This document shows positions 1-5,921 of a stretch of DNA of 10,237 nucleotides, piece after piece; positions within the stretch are counted from its first letter, which is position 1; each line of letters begins with the position of its first letter. Made by a program: the position numbers and the translations under genes. The notes beneath the pieces were generated by a model. The model saw only the letters and a list, made by a program, of their open reading frames with translations. It made no database searches and was not told the DNA's origin. Source of the DNA: Pseudomonas sp. (GTDB lineage Bacteria > Pseudomonadota > Gammaproteobacteria > Pseudomonadales > Pseudomonadaceae); assembly GCA_003488145.1 (NCBI GenBank), contig DNMQ01000116.1:1-10237 (forward strand), written 5' to 3'.

Positions 1-606
1 GCCAAGCTGTTCAAGGGCCATCTCACCAGCGACGGCCTGCCCCACAGCGAGATGGCCGCCTGCGTGTCCGCTGGCGCCCATCCGAACCTGATCGATGTTG
101 CCGGGCCGCTGGCCGATCAGCCGGGTCAAACGCCGGGTCTGCTGATGGATCTGGTCGAGCCGGCCTTCCAGCCACTCGCTGGTCCGCCGTCGCTGGTCAG
201 TTGCACACGTGATTGCTACGCCGAGTATCGAACCTTTACCGTGGAGCAAGCGCTGCGCATCGCCCGTGGCACCGCCTCGGCGGTCGCTCACCTGCATCAG
301 CGCGGCATCCTGCATGGCGATCTGTACGCCCATAATCTGCTGGTCGACCCAACGGGCGAATGCCTGCTCAGCGATTTCGGCGCTGCCTCGTTCTTCGAGC
401 CGGACAGTGCCACTGGCCAAGCGCTGCAACGCATCGAATCGCGCGCTTTCGGTTGTCTGCTGGAAGAGTTGCTGCAACGCTGCCCAGACCTCGAAAACGA
501 TTCGCACCGGCACACTCTGTTCGAGCTACAGAATCAGTGCATGTCAGAGCAGCCAGAAGGCCGTCCAAACTTCAGTCAGTTGCACACCACTCTCGCCGCG
601 CTCTGA
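1..606 (+). CDS. Eukaryotic-like protein kinase, C-terminal part (LRR-kinase family)
   Basis: The gene is cut by the left edge; frame 1 is open from base 1, giving 201 visible residues. The first two residues, Ala-Lys before LFKG, fit the VAxK strand with the ATP-binding lysine (Lys2), and Glu17 could be its helix-C partner. The catalytic loop HGDLYAHN is seen at 105-112, with catalytic Asp107 and metal-binding Asn112. The DFG motif is SDFGAAS, with Asp125. Because HGD replaces HRD this is a non-RD kinase, so activation-loop phosphorylation is probably not needed. The sequence resembles the kinase half of Pseudomonas proteins annotated as leucine-rich-repeat-containing protein kinases; the repeats would lie upstream, outside the window, and are inferred. 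Substrate unknown. It ends 24 bases before the next gene, so the two are probably cotranscribed. Confidence 0.85.
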   Translation, partial: AKLFKGHLTSDGLPHSEMAACVSAGAHPNLIDVAGPLADQPGQTPGLLMDLVEPAFQPLAGPPSLVSCTRDCYAEYRTFTVEQALRIARGTASAVAHLHQRGILHGDLYAHNLLVDPTGECLLSDFGAASFFEPDSATGQALQRIESRAFGCLLEELLQRCPDLENDSHRHTLFELQNQCMSEQPEGRPNFSQLHTTLAAL

Positions 607-630
607 CGCGCTTTCCGGAGCGATCCCGCA

Positions 631-1080
631 ATGAACTCACCCAAAGCAGACGAAGAACATACGCCCTACCCTAAACCCTACTCGGATGCGGCGGTTGACC
701 AGGACCCATTCATCCGTGGTTTGAAACAGCGCCTGCCCGAGCACTTGCGCGAATCCTTCAGCGAAGAGCAGCTCGATGCCCTGCGTGGGGTGTTCGGCGC
801 ACGGTCATGGGTCAAGCACCGCGTCGATCTGCGCGGTACGGTGAAGGTGTGGCGCGACCGCTATTACTTCGCAATCGTCGCCGGACGCAACAAGCGAAAC
901 CTGACGCGTCCCCAGCAAAATCTCTCGCTGATGGCCAAGGCTGCATTGGCGACCTTGTTCCTGCTGTTTTCTGCATTGGTAGGGCTGGTGATCCTGTACG
1001 TGCTCAAGTCAGCGCTGGGGATCAATCTTTTCCCGGGCTTCTCGCTAGGGCTTTGGGATTGGCTGAAGGAGAGCATCTGA
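631..1080 (+). CDS. Conserved-looking single-span membrane protein, function unknown
   Basis: This 149-residue protein is not one I can name. Residues 1-100 are soluble and charged. A core around 43-92 (FSEEQLDALRGVFG, then RSWVKHRVDLRG and RYYFAIVAGR) has the look of a conserved domain that I associate with unnamed Pseudomonas proteins. A strong hydrophobic stretch spans about 104-126, followed by a short tail, KSALGINLFPGFSLGLWDWL, that is also semi-hydrophobic and aromatic. The likely topology is an N-terminal cytoplasmic domain anchored by one helix (inferred). GGAG at 617-620 sits 10 bases before the ATG. It lies 24 bases after the kinase gene on the same strand, so an operon is likely, and a link with the kinase is possible but unproven. 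Confidence 0.8.
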   Translation: MNSPKADEEHTPYPKPYSDAAVDQDPFIRGLKQRLPEHLRESFSEEQLDALRGVFGARSWVKHRVDLRGTVKVWRDRYYFAIVAGRNKRNLTRPQQNLSLMAKAALATLFLLFSALVGLVILYVLKSALGINLFPGFSLGLWDWLKESI

Positions 1081-1096
1081 GCGTCTCCAAACGCTC
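1079..1096 (+). terminator. Weak stem-loop at the end of the kinase/membrane-protein unit
   Basis: GAGCGT (1079-1084) pairs perfectly with ACGCTC (1091-1096) around a six-base loop. The stem begins inside the TGA stop codon. There is no T-run after it, so it is not a convincing intrinsic terminator; it may slow RNA decay or support factor-dependent ending. Confidence 0.3.
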
Positions 1097-1245
1097 CATC
1101 TGACCGTGCGCAGACCAGAGCCCTGCACTACTCTAAATGACGCACAGATAGTGGGGTATTGGTTGATCCGCTTCAATCCGCAGTCCTGCAGCTGGCAGAG
1201 CAAAGTCCTTCTTTGAACTTCCCTAGCTAATGAGGAGCTTGCGAA

Positions 1246-1776
1246 ATGAACGATACTTCGAAAAAGCCTTCAGTCAGTACGAACGAGAAAAACTTGCCTT
1301 CGGCGTCTCAGGAGCCCTGGCGACCCTTCGACACCCTGCGCCGACAAGTGGATCGGCTCTTCGACGACTTTGAACGTCCCTGGCATCTACCCTTCAGCCG
1401 CCATGGTCTGGAAACCTCGCCCCTGTGGCAGGGTGGCCCCAATCGGATGCCGGCGATGGACGTTGTAGAGAAGGAAAACTCGTTCGAGATCACAGCCGAA
1501 CTGCCCGGACTGGATGAGAAGGATGTGGAGGTAAAGCTGGCTGGCAACAGCCTGATCATCAAGGGTGAAAAACGCCAGGATCATAAGGAGGAACGCGACG
1601 GCTACCACCTATCCGAAAGATCCTACGGCAGCTTCCAACGCAGTTTCGCGCTGCCCGAAGGCGTAGACCGCGACAAGATCGACGCCACGTTCGGCAAGGG
1701 TGTATTGCGTCTGTCATTGCCCAAGCAGCCGGGCACCGCCGACAACACGAAGAAAATCTCCATCAAGGCAGAGTAA
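1246..1776 (+). CDS. Small heat-shock protein, Hsp20/alpha-crystallin family
   Basis: A 176-residue small heat-shock protein: an ATP-independent holdase that binds unfolding proteins in the cytoplasm and hands them to DnaK/ClpB-type machinery (family knowledge). Residues 1-68 form a variable N-terminal arm with a WRPFDTLRRQVDRLFDDF segment typical of class A proteins. The alpha-crystallin domain covers about 69-161 and includes the AELPGLDEKDVEV strand (84-96) and the hallmark ATFGKGVL (147-154). A C-terminal I-x-I motif, ISI at 171-173, would dock into a neighbouring dimer during oligomer assembly. It is longer than IbpA-type proteins (about 140-150 residues) and differs in its arm, so I do not call it ibpA. 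The start is supported by GAGGAG at 1232-1237, eight bases before the ATG. It appears to be a single-gene unit with its own terminator; no clear sigma-32 promoter was found. Confidence 0.95.
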   Translation: MNDTSKKPSVSTNEKNLPSASQEPWRPFDTLRRQVDRLFDDFERPWHLPFSRHGLETSPLWQGGPNRMPAMDVVEKENSFEITAELPGLDEKDVEVKLAGNSLIIKGEKRQDHKEERDGYHLSERSYGSFQRSFALPEGVDRDKIDATFGKGVLRLSLPKQPGTADNTKKISIKAE

Positions 1777-1782
1777 TGCGAC

Positions 1783-1816
1783 GGACCGGTTTGTCGTACA
1801 GCCGGTCCTGTCTTTC
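1783..1816 (+). terminator. Intrinsic terminator after the hsp20 gene
   Basis: GGACCGG (1783-1789) pairs perfectly with CCGGTCC (1802-1808), and the stem can gain a G-T and a T-A pair inside. A T-rich stretch, TGTCTTTC, follows. It begins 6 bases after the hsp20 stop. The T-run is imperfect, so efficiency may be moderate. Confidence 0.65.
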
Positions 1817-1927
1817 AAAAATAGCCTGTGCGCTCGCCTCGCTCGGCTCTCTTTACCGCATCAAGTCTTTGCGCTGGCAATGCCTTTGTACGACTAGACT
1901 CCGGAGAAACCGCGATTGGAGGCAGTC

Positions 1928-2158
1928 ATGTCCGAGACACCAATGAAAGACGACCAGGAAAAGACTCTGACGCTTCGCGAAATGCTGAGCAGCGTTCTGG
2001 CTGCGGCACTGGGCGTACAGAGCGGCAAGAACAGGGCCCGGGATTTCAGCCATGGAAAACCCAGCCACTTCATCATTCTCGGCGTGGGTTTCACCGTTCT
2101 GTTCGTGCTGGTGATCCTGGGGTTGGTGAAACTGGTGCTCTATCTGGTAGGGAGCTGA
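1928..2158 (+). CDS. DUF2970 family small membrane protein
   Basis: A 76-residue protein that I recognise as DUF2970 from the pattern LSSVLAAALGVQSGKN, then RARDFSHGKP, then a membrane helix. Residues 1-15 are polar. An amphipathic segment at 16-31 carries the A-x-x-GVQS signature, a basic patch with RDF sits at 35-40, and one hydrophobic helix spans about 48-74 near the C-terminus. It is presumably an inner-membrane protein with its N-terminus in the cytoplasm (inferred); the family has no known function. The reading frame also has a TTG at 1916, but GGAGG at 1918-1922 lies inside that longer version and is 5 bases before the ATG at 1928, so the ATG is the start. The gene seems to be transcribed alone, between the hsp20 terminator and a convergent tiny gene. 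Confidence 0.85.
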   Translation: MSETPMKDDQEKTLTLREMLSSVLAAALGVQSGKNRARDFSHGKPSHFIILGVGFTVLFVLVILGLVKLVLYLVGS

Positions 2159-2165
2159 GCTTTTA

Positions 2166-2267
2166 CTACTGATGGCTGACCCAGAAGATCGCGGTGCCCA
2201 CCGCGAGCATGATCAGACTGAAGATAGCCGCGGCGTCCACCACACTGTCGCGCTGTTCGTTTCTCAC
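2166..2267 (-). CDS. 33-residue small membrane protein (unannotated-type sORF)
   Basis: A short minus-strand frame starts with GTG (2267-2265) and ends with tandem stops TAG TAA. A near-perfect Shine-Dalgarno GAGGAG (complement of 2275-2280) lies 7 bases upstream, which is the strongest argument for translation. The peptide begins MRNEQRDSVVD, and a hydrophobic stretch, AAAIFSLIMLAVGTAIFWV, spans about 12-30 before a short SHQ tail: a charged N-terminus plus one membrane helix. Codon third positions are G or C in 27 of 33 codons, like the neighbours. Its stop lies 7 bases from the convergent DUF2970 stop, so transcripts of the two genes could overlap. I do not recognise a family. It could regulate or stabilise a membrane complex, but that is speculation. 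Confidence 0.65.
   Translation of the reverse strand: MRNEQRDSVVDAAAIFSLIMLAVGTAIFWVSHQ
2190..2205. repeat. Strong GC-rich inverted repeat inside the 33-residue gene
   Basis: CGCGGTG (2190-2196) and CACCGCG (2199-2205) are exact inverted repeats separated by CC, and one more T-A pair extends the stem to 2189/2206. In RNA from either strand this would form a stable hairpin. It lies 31 bases beyond the DUF2970 stop and has no T-run, so it may protect or weakly end that transcript rather than terminate it strongly. It also overlaps codons of the small gene, where it could slow translation. Confidence 0.45.
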
Positions 2268-2503
2268 GGAAGTTCTCCTCTAGCGGTTCGATGATATCGA
2301 CAGCTTCTTTGAGGCAGTTAAGACCACTGTTGTGCGTTGCTCAAGGGCAGCGGGTTATAAGTCCATTTGGCTTGGTTTGGTTCTAAACATATTCCCAAAC
2401 ATCACTTTTGCGTATAACCACGAGCTGGTATCGTGCCGCCCTCCCTTAATGGGTGCGCGGCCGTGCGCGCGAATGCTGTAGACAGCCTGAAAACAGGACA
2501 TTT
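2268..2503. promoter_or_regulatory. Divergent control region between the 33-residue gene and cysI
   Basis: This 236-base stretch has no convincing gene and is locally AT-rich (2355-2418). On the plus strand, TATAAC at 2413-2418 is the best -10 for cysI, but no good -35 is seen at the right distance; activator-dependent promoters such as CysB targets often lack one (inference). A direct repeat AAACAT occurs at 2385-2390 and 2397-2402, and an inverted repeat CACGA/TCGTG at 2419-2423/2431-2435 could lie in the cysI leader. On the minus strand, TATAAC (2361-2356 complement region) is a possible -10 for the small gene. TCGAT/ATCGA at 2288-2300 is a minor palindrome. None of these sites is decisive. 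Confidence 0.3.
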
Positions 2504-4162
2504 ATGTACGTTTACGACCAGTACGACCAACACATCATCGAGGATCGGGTGCGGCAGTTCCGCGACCAGACTCGCCGCTTCCTGGCTGGCGAACTCGCTG
2601 ATGAAGAATTCCGCCCGCTGCGTCTGCAGAATGGCCTGTACATCCAACGTTACGCGCCGATGCTGCGCGTAGCCGTGCCTTACGGGCTACTGTCCTCCAC
2701 CCAGGTACGCAAGCTGGCCGAGATCGCACGTCATTACGACAAGGGCTACGCACACATCAGTACCCGGACCAACGTGCAGTTCAACTGGCCGGAGCTGGAA
2801 GACGTGCCGGAAATTCTTGCCGAGCTGGCCACCGTGCAGATGCACGCCATCCAGACCAGCGGCAACTGCATCCGCAACACCACCACCGACCAGTTCGCTG
2901 GTGTCGCCAAGGACGAGCTGATCGATCCCCGCCCGTGGTGCGAGATCATTCGCCAGTGGTCGACCTTCCACCCCGAATTCGCCTTCCTGCCGCGCAAGTT
3001 CAAGATCGCCGTCAACGGCGCGGTCAGCGACCGGGCCGCCATCGAGGTGCACGATATCGGCCTGGAAGCGGTGAAGAACGAGGCCGGCGACCTGGGCTTC
3101 CGTGTTTCGGTCGGCGGCGGCCTCGGGCGGACCCCCATCGTCGGCAGCTTCATCAACGAATTTCTGCCTTGGCAGCACCTGTTGAGCTATCTCGACGCCA
3201 TCCTGCGGGTCTATAACCGCTATGGCCGTCGTGACAACAAGTTCAAGGCACGCATCAAGATTCTGGTCAAGGCGCTCACGCCAGAAGTGTTTGCCGAGCG
3301 CGTCGATGCCGAATGGGCGCACCTCAAGGACGGCCCGACGACGCTGACCGAAGCTGAAGTTCAGCGTGTCAGCAAGTTCTTCGTCGATCCGCAGTACAAA
3401 GCGCTGGAAGACCAAGATGCCGCCCTCGCCCAGCTTGATGCCGCGCACCCGGGCTTCGCCCGCTGGCGCCAGCGCAACGTGGTCGCGCACAAGAAGCCCG
3501 GCTACGCGGCAGTCACCCTCTCGCTGAAGAGCACTGGCGTGGCGCCCGGCGACGTCACCGACAAGCAGCTCGATGCCATCGCCGATCTGGCCGATCGCTA
3601 CAGCTTCGGCGAGGTGCGCAACTCCCACGAGCAGAACATGATTCTGGCCGATGTCGAGCAGGCCAAGCTGTTCGAGCTGTGGCACGAACTGCGCGAGCTG
3701 GGCCTGGCCACGCCGAACATCGGCCTGCTGACCGACATCATCTGCTGCCCTGGCGGCGACTTCTGCTCGCTGGCCAACGCCAAGTCGATTCCAATCGCCG
3801 AATCCATCCAGCGTCGCTTCGATAACCTCGATTACCTGTTCGACCTGGGCAACATCGACCTGAACATCTCAGGCTGCATGAACGCCTGCGGTCACCACCA
3901 TGTCGGCCATATTGGCATTCTGGGCGTGGACAAGAAGGGCGCGGAGTTCTACCAGGTTTCGCTGGGCGGCAGTTCCGGCCGTGACGCGAGCCTCGGCCAG
4001 ATCCTCGGCCCATCCTTCGCCCAGGACTCGATGCCAGATGTGATCGAAAAGATCATCAACGTTTACGTGGAGCAGCGTACCGAAGATGAACAGTTCATCG
4101 ACACTTACCGCCGCATCGGCATTGATCCCTTCAAGGAGCGCGTCTATGCAGCGAATCATTAA
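2504..4162 (+). CDS. cysI: Sulfite reductase, hemoprotein subunit (nitrite/sulfite reductase family)
   Basis: A 552-residue siroheme and [4Fe-4S] enzyme that reduces sulfite to sulfide with six electrons in assimilatory sulfate reduction, in the cytoplasm. The order is the family's: an N-terminal ferredoxin-like half domain (about 40-110), a siroheme domain with the TSGNCIRNTTTD segment, a second half domain (about 330-395) and a C-terminal siroheme domain. The cluster ligands are visible as C415-x5-C421 (CCPGGDFC) and C458-x3-C462 (SGCMNACGHHH), so the active site looks intact. The frame extends upstream to a GTG at 2453, but AGGA at 2495-2498, 5 bases before the ATG, and the family-like start MYVYDQYDQ favour 2504. 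Length matches the usual 550-570. It overlaps the DUF934 gene by 17 bases. No flavoprotein partner (cysJ) is nearby, so the electron donor is not shown here. An assimilatory nitrite role is less likely given the context. Confidence 0.93.
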   Translation: MYVYDQYDQHIIEDRVRQFRDQTRRFLAGELADEEFRPLRLQNGLYIQRYAPMLRVAVPYGLLSSTQVRKLAEIARHYDKGYAHISTRTNVQFNWPELEDVPEILAELATVQMHAIQTSGNCIRNTTTDQFAGVAKDELIDPRPWCEIIRQWSTFHPEFAFLPRKFKIAVNGAVSDRAAIEVHDIGLEAVKNEAGDLGFRVSVGGGLGRTPIVGSFINEFLPWQHLLSYLDAILRVYNRYGRRDNKFKARIKILVKALTPEVFAERVDAEWAHLKDGPTTLTEAEVQRVSKFFVDPQYKALEDQDAALAQLDAAHPGFARWRQRNVVAHKKPGYAAVTLSLKSTGVAPGDVTDKQLDAIADLADRYSFGEVRNSHEQNMILADVEQAKLFELWHELRELGLATPNIGLLTDIICCPGGDFCSLANAKSIPIAESIQRRFDNLDYLFDLGNIDLNISGCMNACGHHHVGHIGILGVDKKGAEFYQVSLGGSSGRDASLGQILGPSFAQDSMPDVIEKIINVYVEQRTEDEQFIDTYRRIGIDPFKERVYAANH

Positions 4163-4646
4163 GAACGATCAACTGGTTGATGAGACCTGGCACCTGCTGC
4201 CCAAGGAGCAGACGCTCGACGACCTGTGCAACAGCGACGATCTGATCGTGCCGCTGCATCTCTGGCTGGACCATGCCCATGCGCTGAAAGCCCGCGACGG
4301 CGGCCTCGGGGTCTGGCTCGATGCCAACGAGCAGGTCGAGGACATCGCAGACGACCTGGCGCACTTCCAAGTCATCGCGCTGAATTTCCCTAGCTTCACC
4401 GACGGCCGCCACTACTCCAGTGCCCGCCTTTTGCGCGAGCGCTACGGCTACAAAGGCGAGATCCGCGCCATCGGCGATGTGCTGCGGGACCAGGTGTTCT
4501 ACATGCGTCGCTGCGGTTTCGACGCATTCGCCATTCGCGCCGATCGGGATCCGGTCGACGCGCTGGAAGGCTTGAAGGACTTTTCGGTGACCTATCAGGC
4601 CGCAGCCGACGATGAGCGCCCGCTGTTCCGCCGTCGCCAGGGTTGA
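4146..4646 (+). CDS. DUF934 protein, partner gene of cysI
   Basis: A 166-residue soluble protein that I recognise as DUF934 by position and by the stretch FPSFTDGRHYSSARLLRERYG (84-104 region) and GDVLRDQVFYMRRCGFDAF. Its biochemical role is not established; the family is repeatedly found directly after cysI in proteobacteria and is often loosely labelled an oxidoreductase or sulfur-metabolism protein. An earlier ATG in frame (4086) would lie deep inside cysI; AAGGAG at 4133-4138, 7 bases before the ATG at 4146, decides the start. The 17-base overlap with the end of cysI suggests translational coupling and near-equal expression, which argues that the product serves the sulfite reductase. No metal or heme motif is obvious: only one Cys stands out (in RRCGF). 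It ends 27 bases before the shared terminator. Confidence 0.9.
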   Translation: MQRIIKNDQLVDETWHLLPKEQTLDDLCNSDDLIVPLHLWLDHAHALKARDGGLGVWLDANEQVEDIADDLAHFQVIALNFPSFTDGRHYSSARLLRERYGYKGEIRAIGDVLRDQVFYMRRCGFDAFAIRADRDPVDALEGLKDFSVTYQAAADDERPLFRRRQG

Positions 4647-4673
4647 TACCAACCCGGTCGATTGCGACAAATA

Positions 4674-4699
4674 AAAAGCCCGCCTATTGGCGGGCTTTT
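4674..4699. terminator. Strong bidirectional intrinsic terminator
   Basis: AAAAGCCCGCC (4674-4684) and GGCGGGCTTTT (4689-4699) form a perfect 11-bp stem with a TATT loop. A-run and T-run flanks on both sides let it work on both strands. On the plus strand it ends the cysI-DUF934 unit, and on the minus strand it ends transcription arriving from sohB, the reductase gene and the tiny gene at 4808-4708. Confidence 0.93.
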
Positions 4700-4707
4700 C
4701 CATTGCT

Positions 4708-4808
4708 TCATTGATACATCCAGAAGTTGGGTGTTCGACCGGCGTGGTGACTACATCGGCCTTTTTTCCGGCAGCGATCTGTTTGATCTTCTCGGCGAGC
4801 TTCTTCAT
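4708..4808 (-). pseudogene. Tiny gene (about 33 residues) with its frame broken by one base
   Basis: A minus-strand ATG at 4808-4806 is preceded by GAGGA with an 8-base spacer. The frame opens MKKLAEKIKQIAAGKKADVV, a basic amphipathic segment, and 19 of 26 codons end in G or C up to GTC GAA CAC. After that the open frame runs through the terminator hairpin and far into the antisense of DUF934, which no real gene should do. Moving by one base near the CCC run (4731-4729) instead gives a tail ending PNFWMYQ and a TGA at 4710-4708, 8 bases before the terminator stem. The span is 101 bases, one short of 34 codons. A one-base loss (mutation or sequencing error) explains it best. A second possibility is -1 frameshifting at A AAA AAG (4767-4761). 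Family not recognised. Confidence 0.5.
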
Positions 4809-4836
4809 GAGACATTTCCTCGGTTGCGATCAGGAG

Positions 4837-4854
4837 TGGCGCTAGATTCCGCCA
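4837..4854. repeat. Inverted repeat upstream of the tiny minus-strand gene
   Basis: TGGCG (4837-4841) and CGCCA (4850-4854) are exact inverted repeats around eight bases, 29 bases upstream of the minus-strand ATG at 4808. A second small palindrome, TATCG-CGG-CGATA, lies at 4885-4897, just past the reductase stop. Each could be an operator or an RNA hairpin between the reductase gene and the tiny gene; neither has a T-run. Confidence 0.3.
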
Positions 4855-4915
4855 ATTACCGCTGCCGAGGAAATTCATTGCCACTATCGCGGCGATAAGC
4901 CAGCACGTGTGGAAT

Positions 4916-5908
4916 TCAGTCCACGCGGACCAGCACTCGACCCACCTGGCCGCCGGCCAGAATGCGCTCGATCGCCGTCGGTAACTCCTCCAGCCCGACC
5001 TCCTGCGAGAGGTCGTCCAGATTGGCCAGCTTCCACTGCAGCGAAAGCTTGTCCCACATGGAAGCCTTGACTACCAGCGGGATCTCCACCGAATCAACAC
5101 CCAGCAGATTCACGCCGCGAAGAATGAACGGCAGCACACTGGCCTGGAAATGCGTCCCGGCGGTAAGGCCGCAACAGGCCACGCTGGCACCGCGCTGTAG
5201 CGACTTCACCACGTTGAACAGGATGTCTCCGCCAACGGTGTCCACCGCCCCGCCCCATTGTTCCTTGAGCAACGCTTTCTCCACACCAGCCTGCAGTGCG
5301 GCGCGCTCGACGATCTGGCTAGCCCCCAGGCGAGTAAGGAAGTCCGCCTGATCAGCCTTGCCCGTGACCGCCGCGACCTTGTAACCAAGACTGGCCAATA
5401 GAGCCACAGCTATGCTGCCAACGCCACCCGTCGCGCCGGTGACCAGCACGGGCGCTTCGCCTGGCTCAAGACCCGCCTGTTCCAGCTTGTCGACGCAGAG
5501 GGCCGCGGTCAGCCCGGCCGTGCCGAGGATCATTGCCTCGCGCAGCGAAAGCCCCTGCGGGCGCTTGATCACCCAGGCCGCCGGAACGCGGATGTACTGG
5601 CCGAAGCCACCGGCGGTGTTCATGCCCAGGTCGTAGCCCGTGACGATCACCTCATCGCCTTCGGCGAATTCACCGACGCTGGACGAAGCCACGACACCCG
5701 CGGCGTCGATGCCTGGCGTATGGGGAAATGAGCGGGTTACGCCGCGATTGCCGCTCGCCGATAGCGCATCCTTGAAGTTCAGCGAGGAGTAATGCACCCG
5801 AATGAGTACCTCACCGGCTGGCAGCTCGTCGGTAGTACGTTCGACGATACGGGTTTCGAAACGACCCTCGGTCGTCTCGCTGACTTGTAGTGCCTTGAAG
5901 CTGCTCAT
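4916..5908 (-). CDS. Acrylyl-CoA reductase-type NADPH oxidoreductase (YhdH/AcuI family MDR)
   Basis: A 330-residue zinc-free medium-chain reductase of the YhdH/AcuI family, whose characterised members reduce acryloyl-CoA to propionyl-CoA with NADPH and so detoxify the reactive enoyl-CoA. The GroES-like catalytic half covers about 1-120, with YSSLNFKDALSASG (40-53) and the HTPGIDAAGVV segment (63-73). The Rossmann half starts near 125, with the nucleotide loop VTGATGGVGSIAVALL at 156-171. No zinc-binding cysteine set is present. The family-like WDKLSLQWK (285-293) near the C-terminus supports the AcuI/YhdH assignment over a generic quinone reductase. Length is normal. AAGGGG (complement of 5915-5920) lies 6 bases before the ATG. 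It starts 13 bases after sohB ends, on the same strand, so the two are cotranscribed. The true substrate here is inferred from the family. Confidence 0.9.
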   Translation of the reverse strand: MSSFKALQVSETTEGRFETRIVERTTDELPAGEVLIRVHYSSLNFKDALSASGNRGVTRSFPHTPGIDAAGVVASSSVGEFAEGDEVIVTGYDLGMNTAGGFGQYIRVPAAWVIKRPQGLSLREAMILGTAGLTAALCVDKLEQAGLEPGEAPVLVTGATGGVGSIAVALLASLGYKVAAVTGKADQADFLTRLGASQIVERAALQAGVEKALLKEQWGGAVDTVGGDILFNVVKSLQRGASVACCGLTAGTHFQASVLPFILRGVNLLGVDSVEIPLVVKASMWDKLSLQWKLANLDDLSQEVGLEELPTAIERILAGGQVGRVLVRVD

Positions 5909-5921
5909 GCGGTTCCCCTTG

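Noticed and set aside
1215..1220. GAACTT resembling the -35 of an AlgU/sigma-E promoter before hsp20
   Set aside because: The matching -10 would fall on or after the ribosome binding site, leaving almost no leader, and no TCTGA-like box is found at the right spacing.
2687..3685. A 332-codon minus-strand frame inside cysI
   Set aside because: It lies wholly opposite a well-supported sulfite reductase with intact cluster motifs; high GC makes long shadow frames common. No ribosome binding site or recognisable domain.
4131..4808. A 225-codon open frame on the minus strand
   Set aside because: Only its first 26 or so codons look like a gene. The rest passes through a strong intrinsic terminator and is antisense to DUF934, so the full length is an artefact of the frame break.
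4767..4816. An alternative intact 35-codon frame starting ATG at 4816 (MSHEEARRED...) and ending at the same TGA 4710-4708
   Set aside because: Its ATG is only one or two bases after the GAGGA, too close for initiation, and the peptide is Arg-rich with a poor third-base pattern, typical of an out-of-frame reading of the MKKLAEKIKQ frame.
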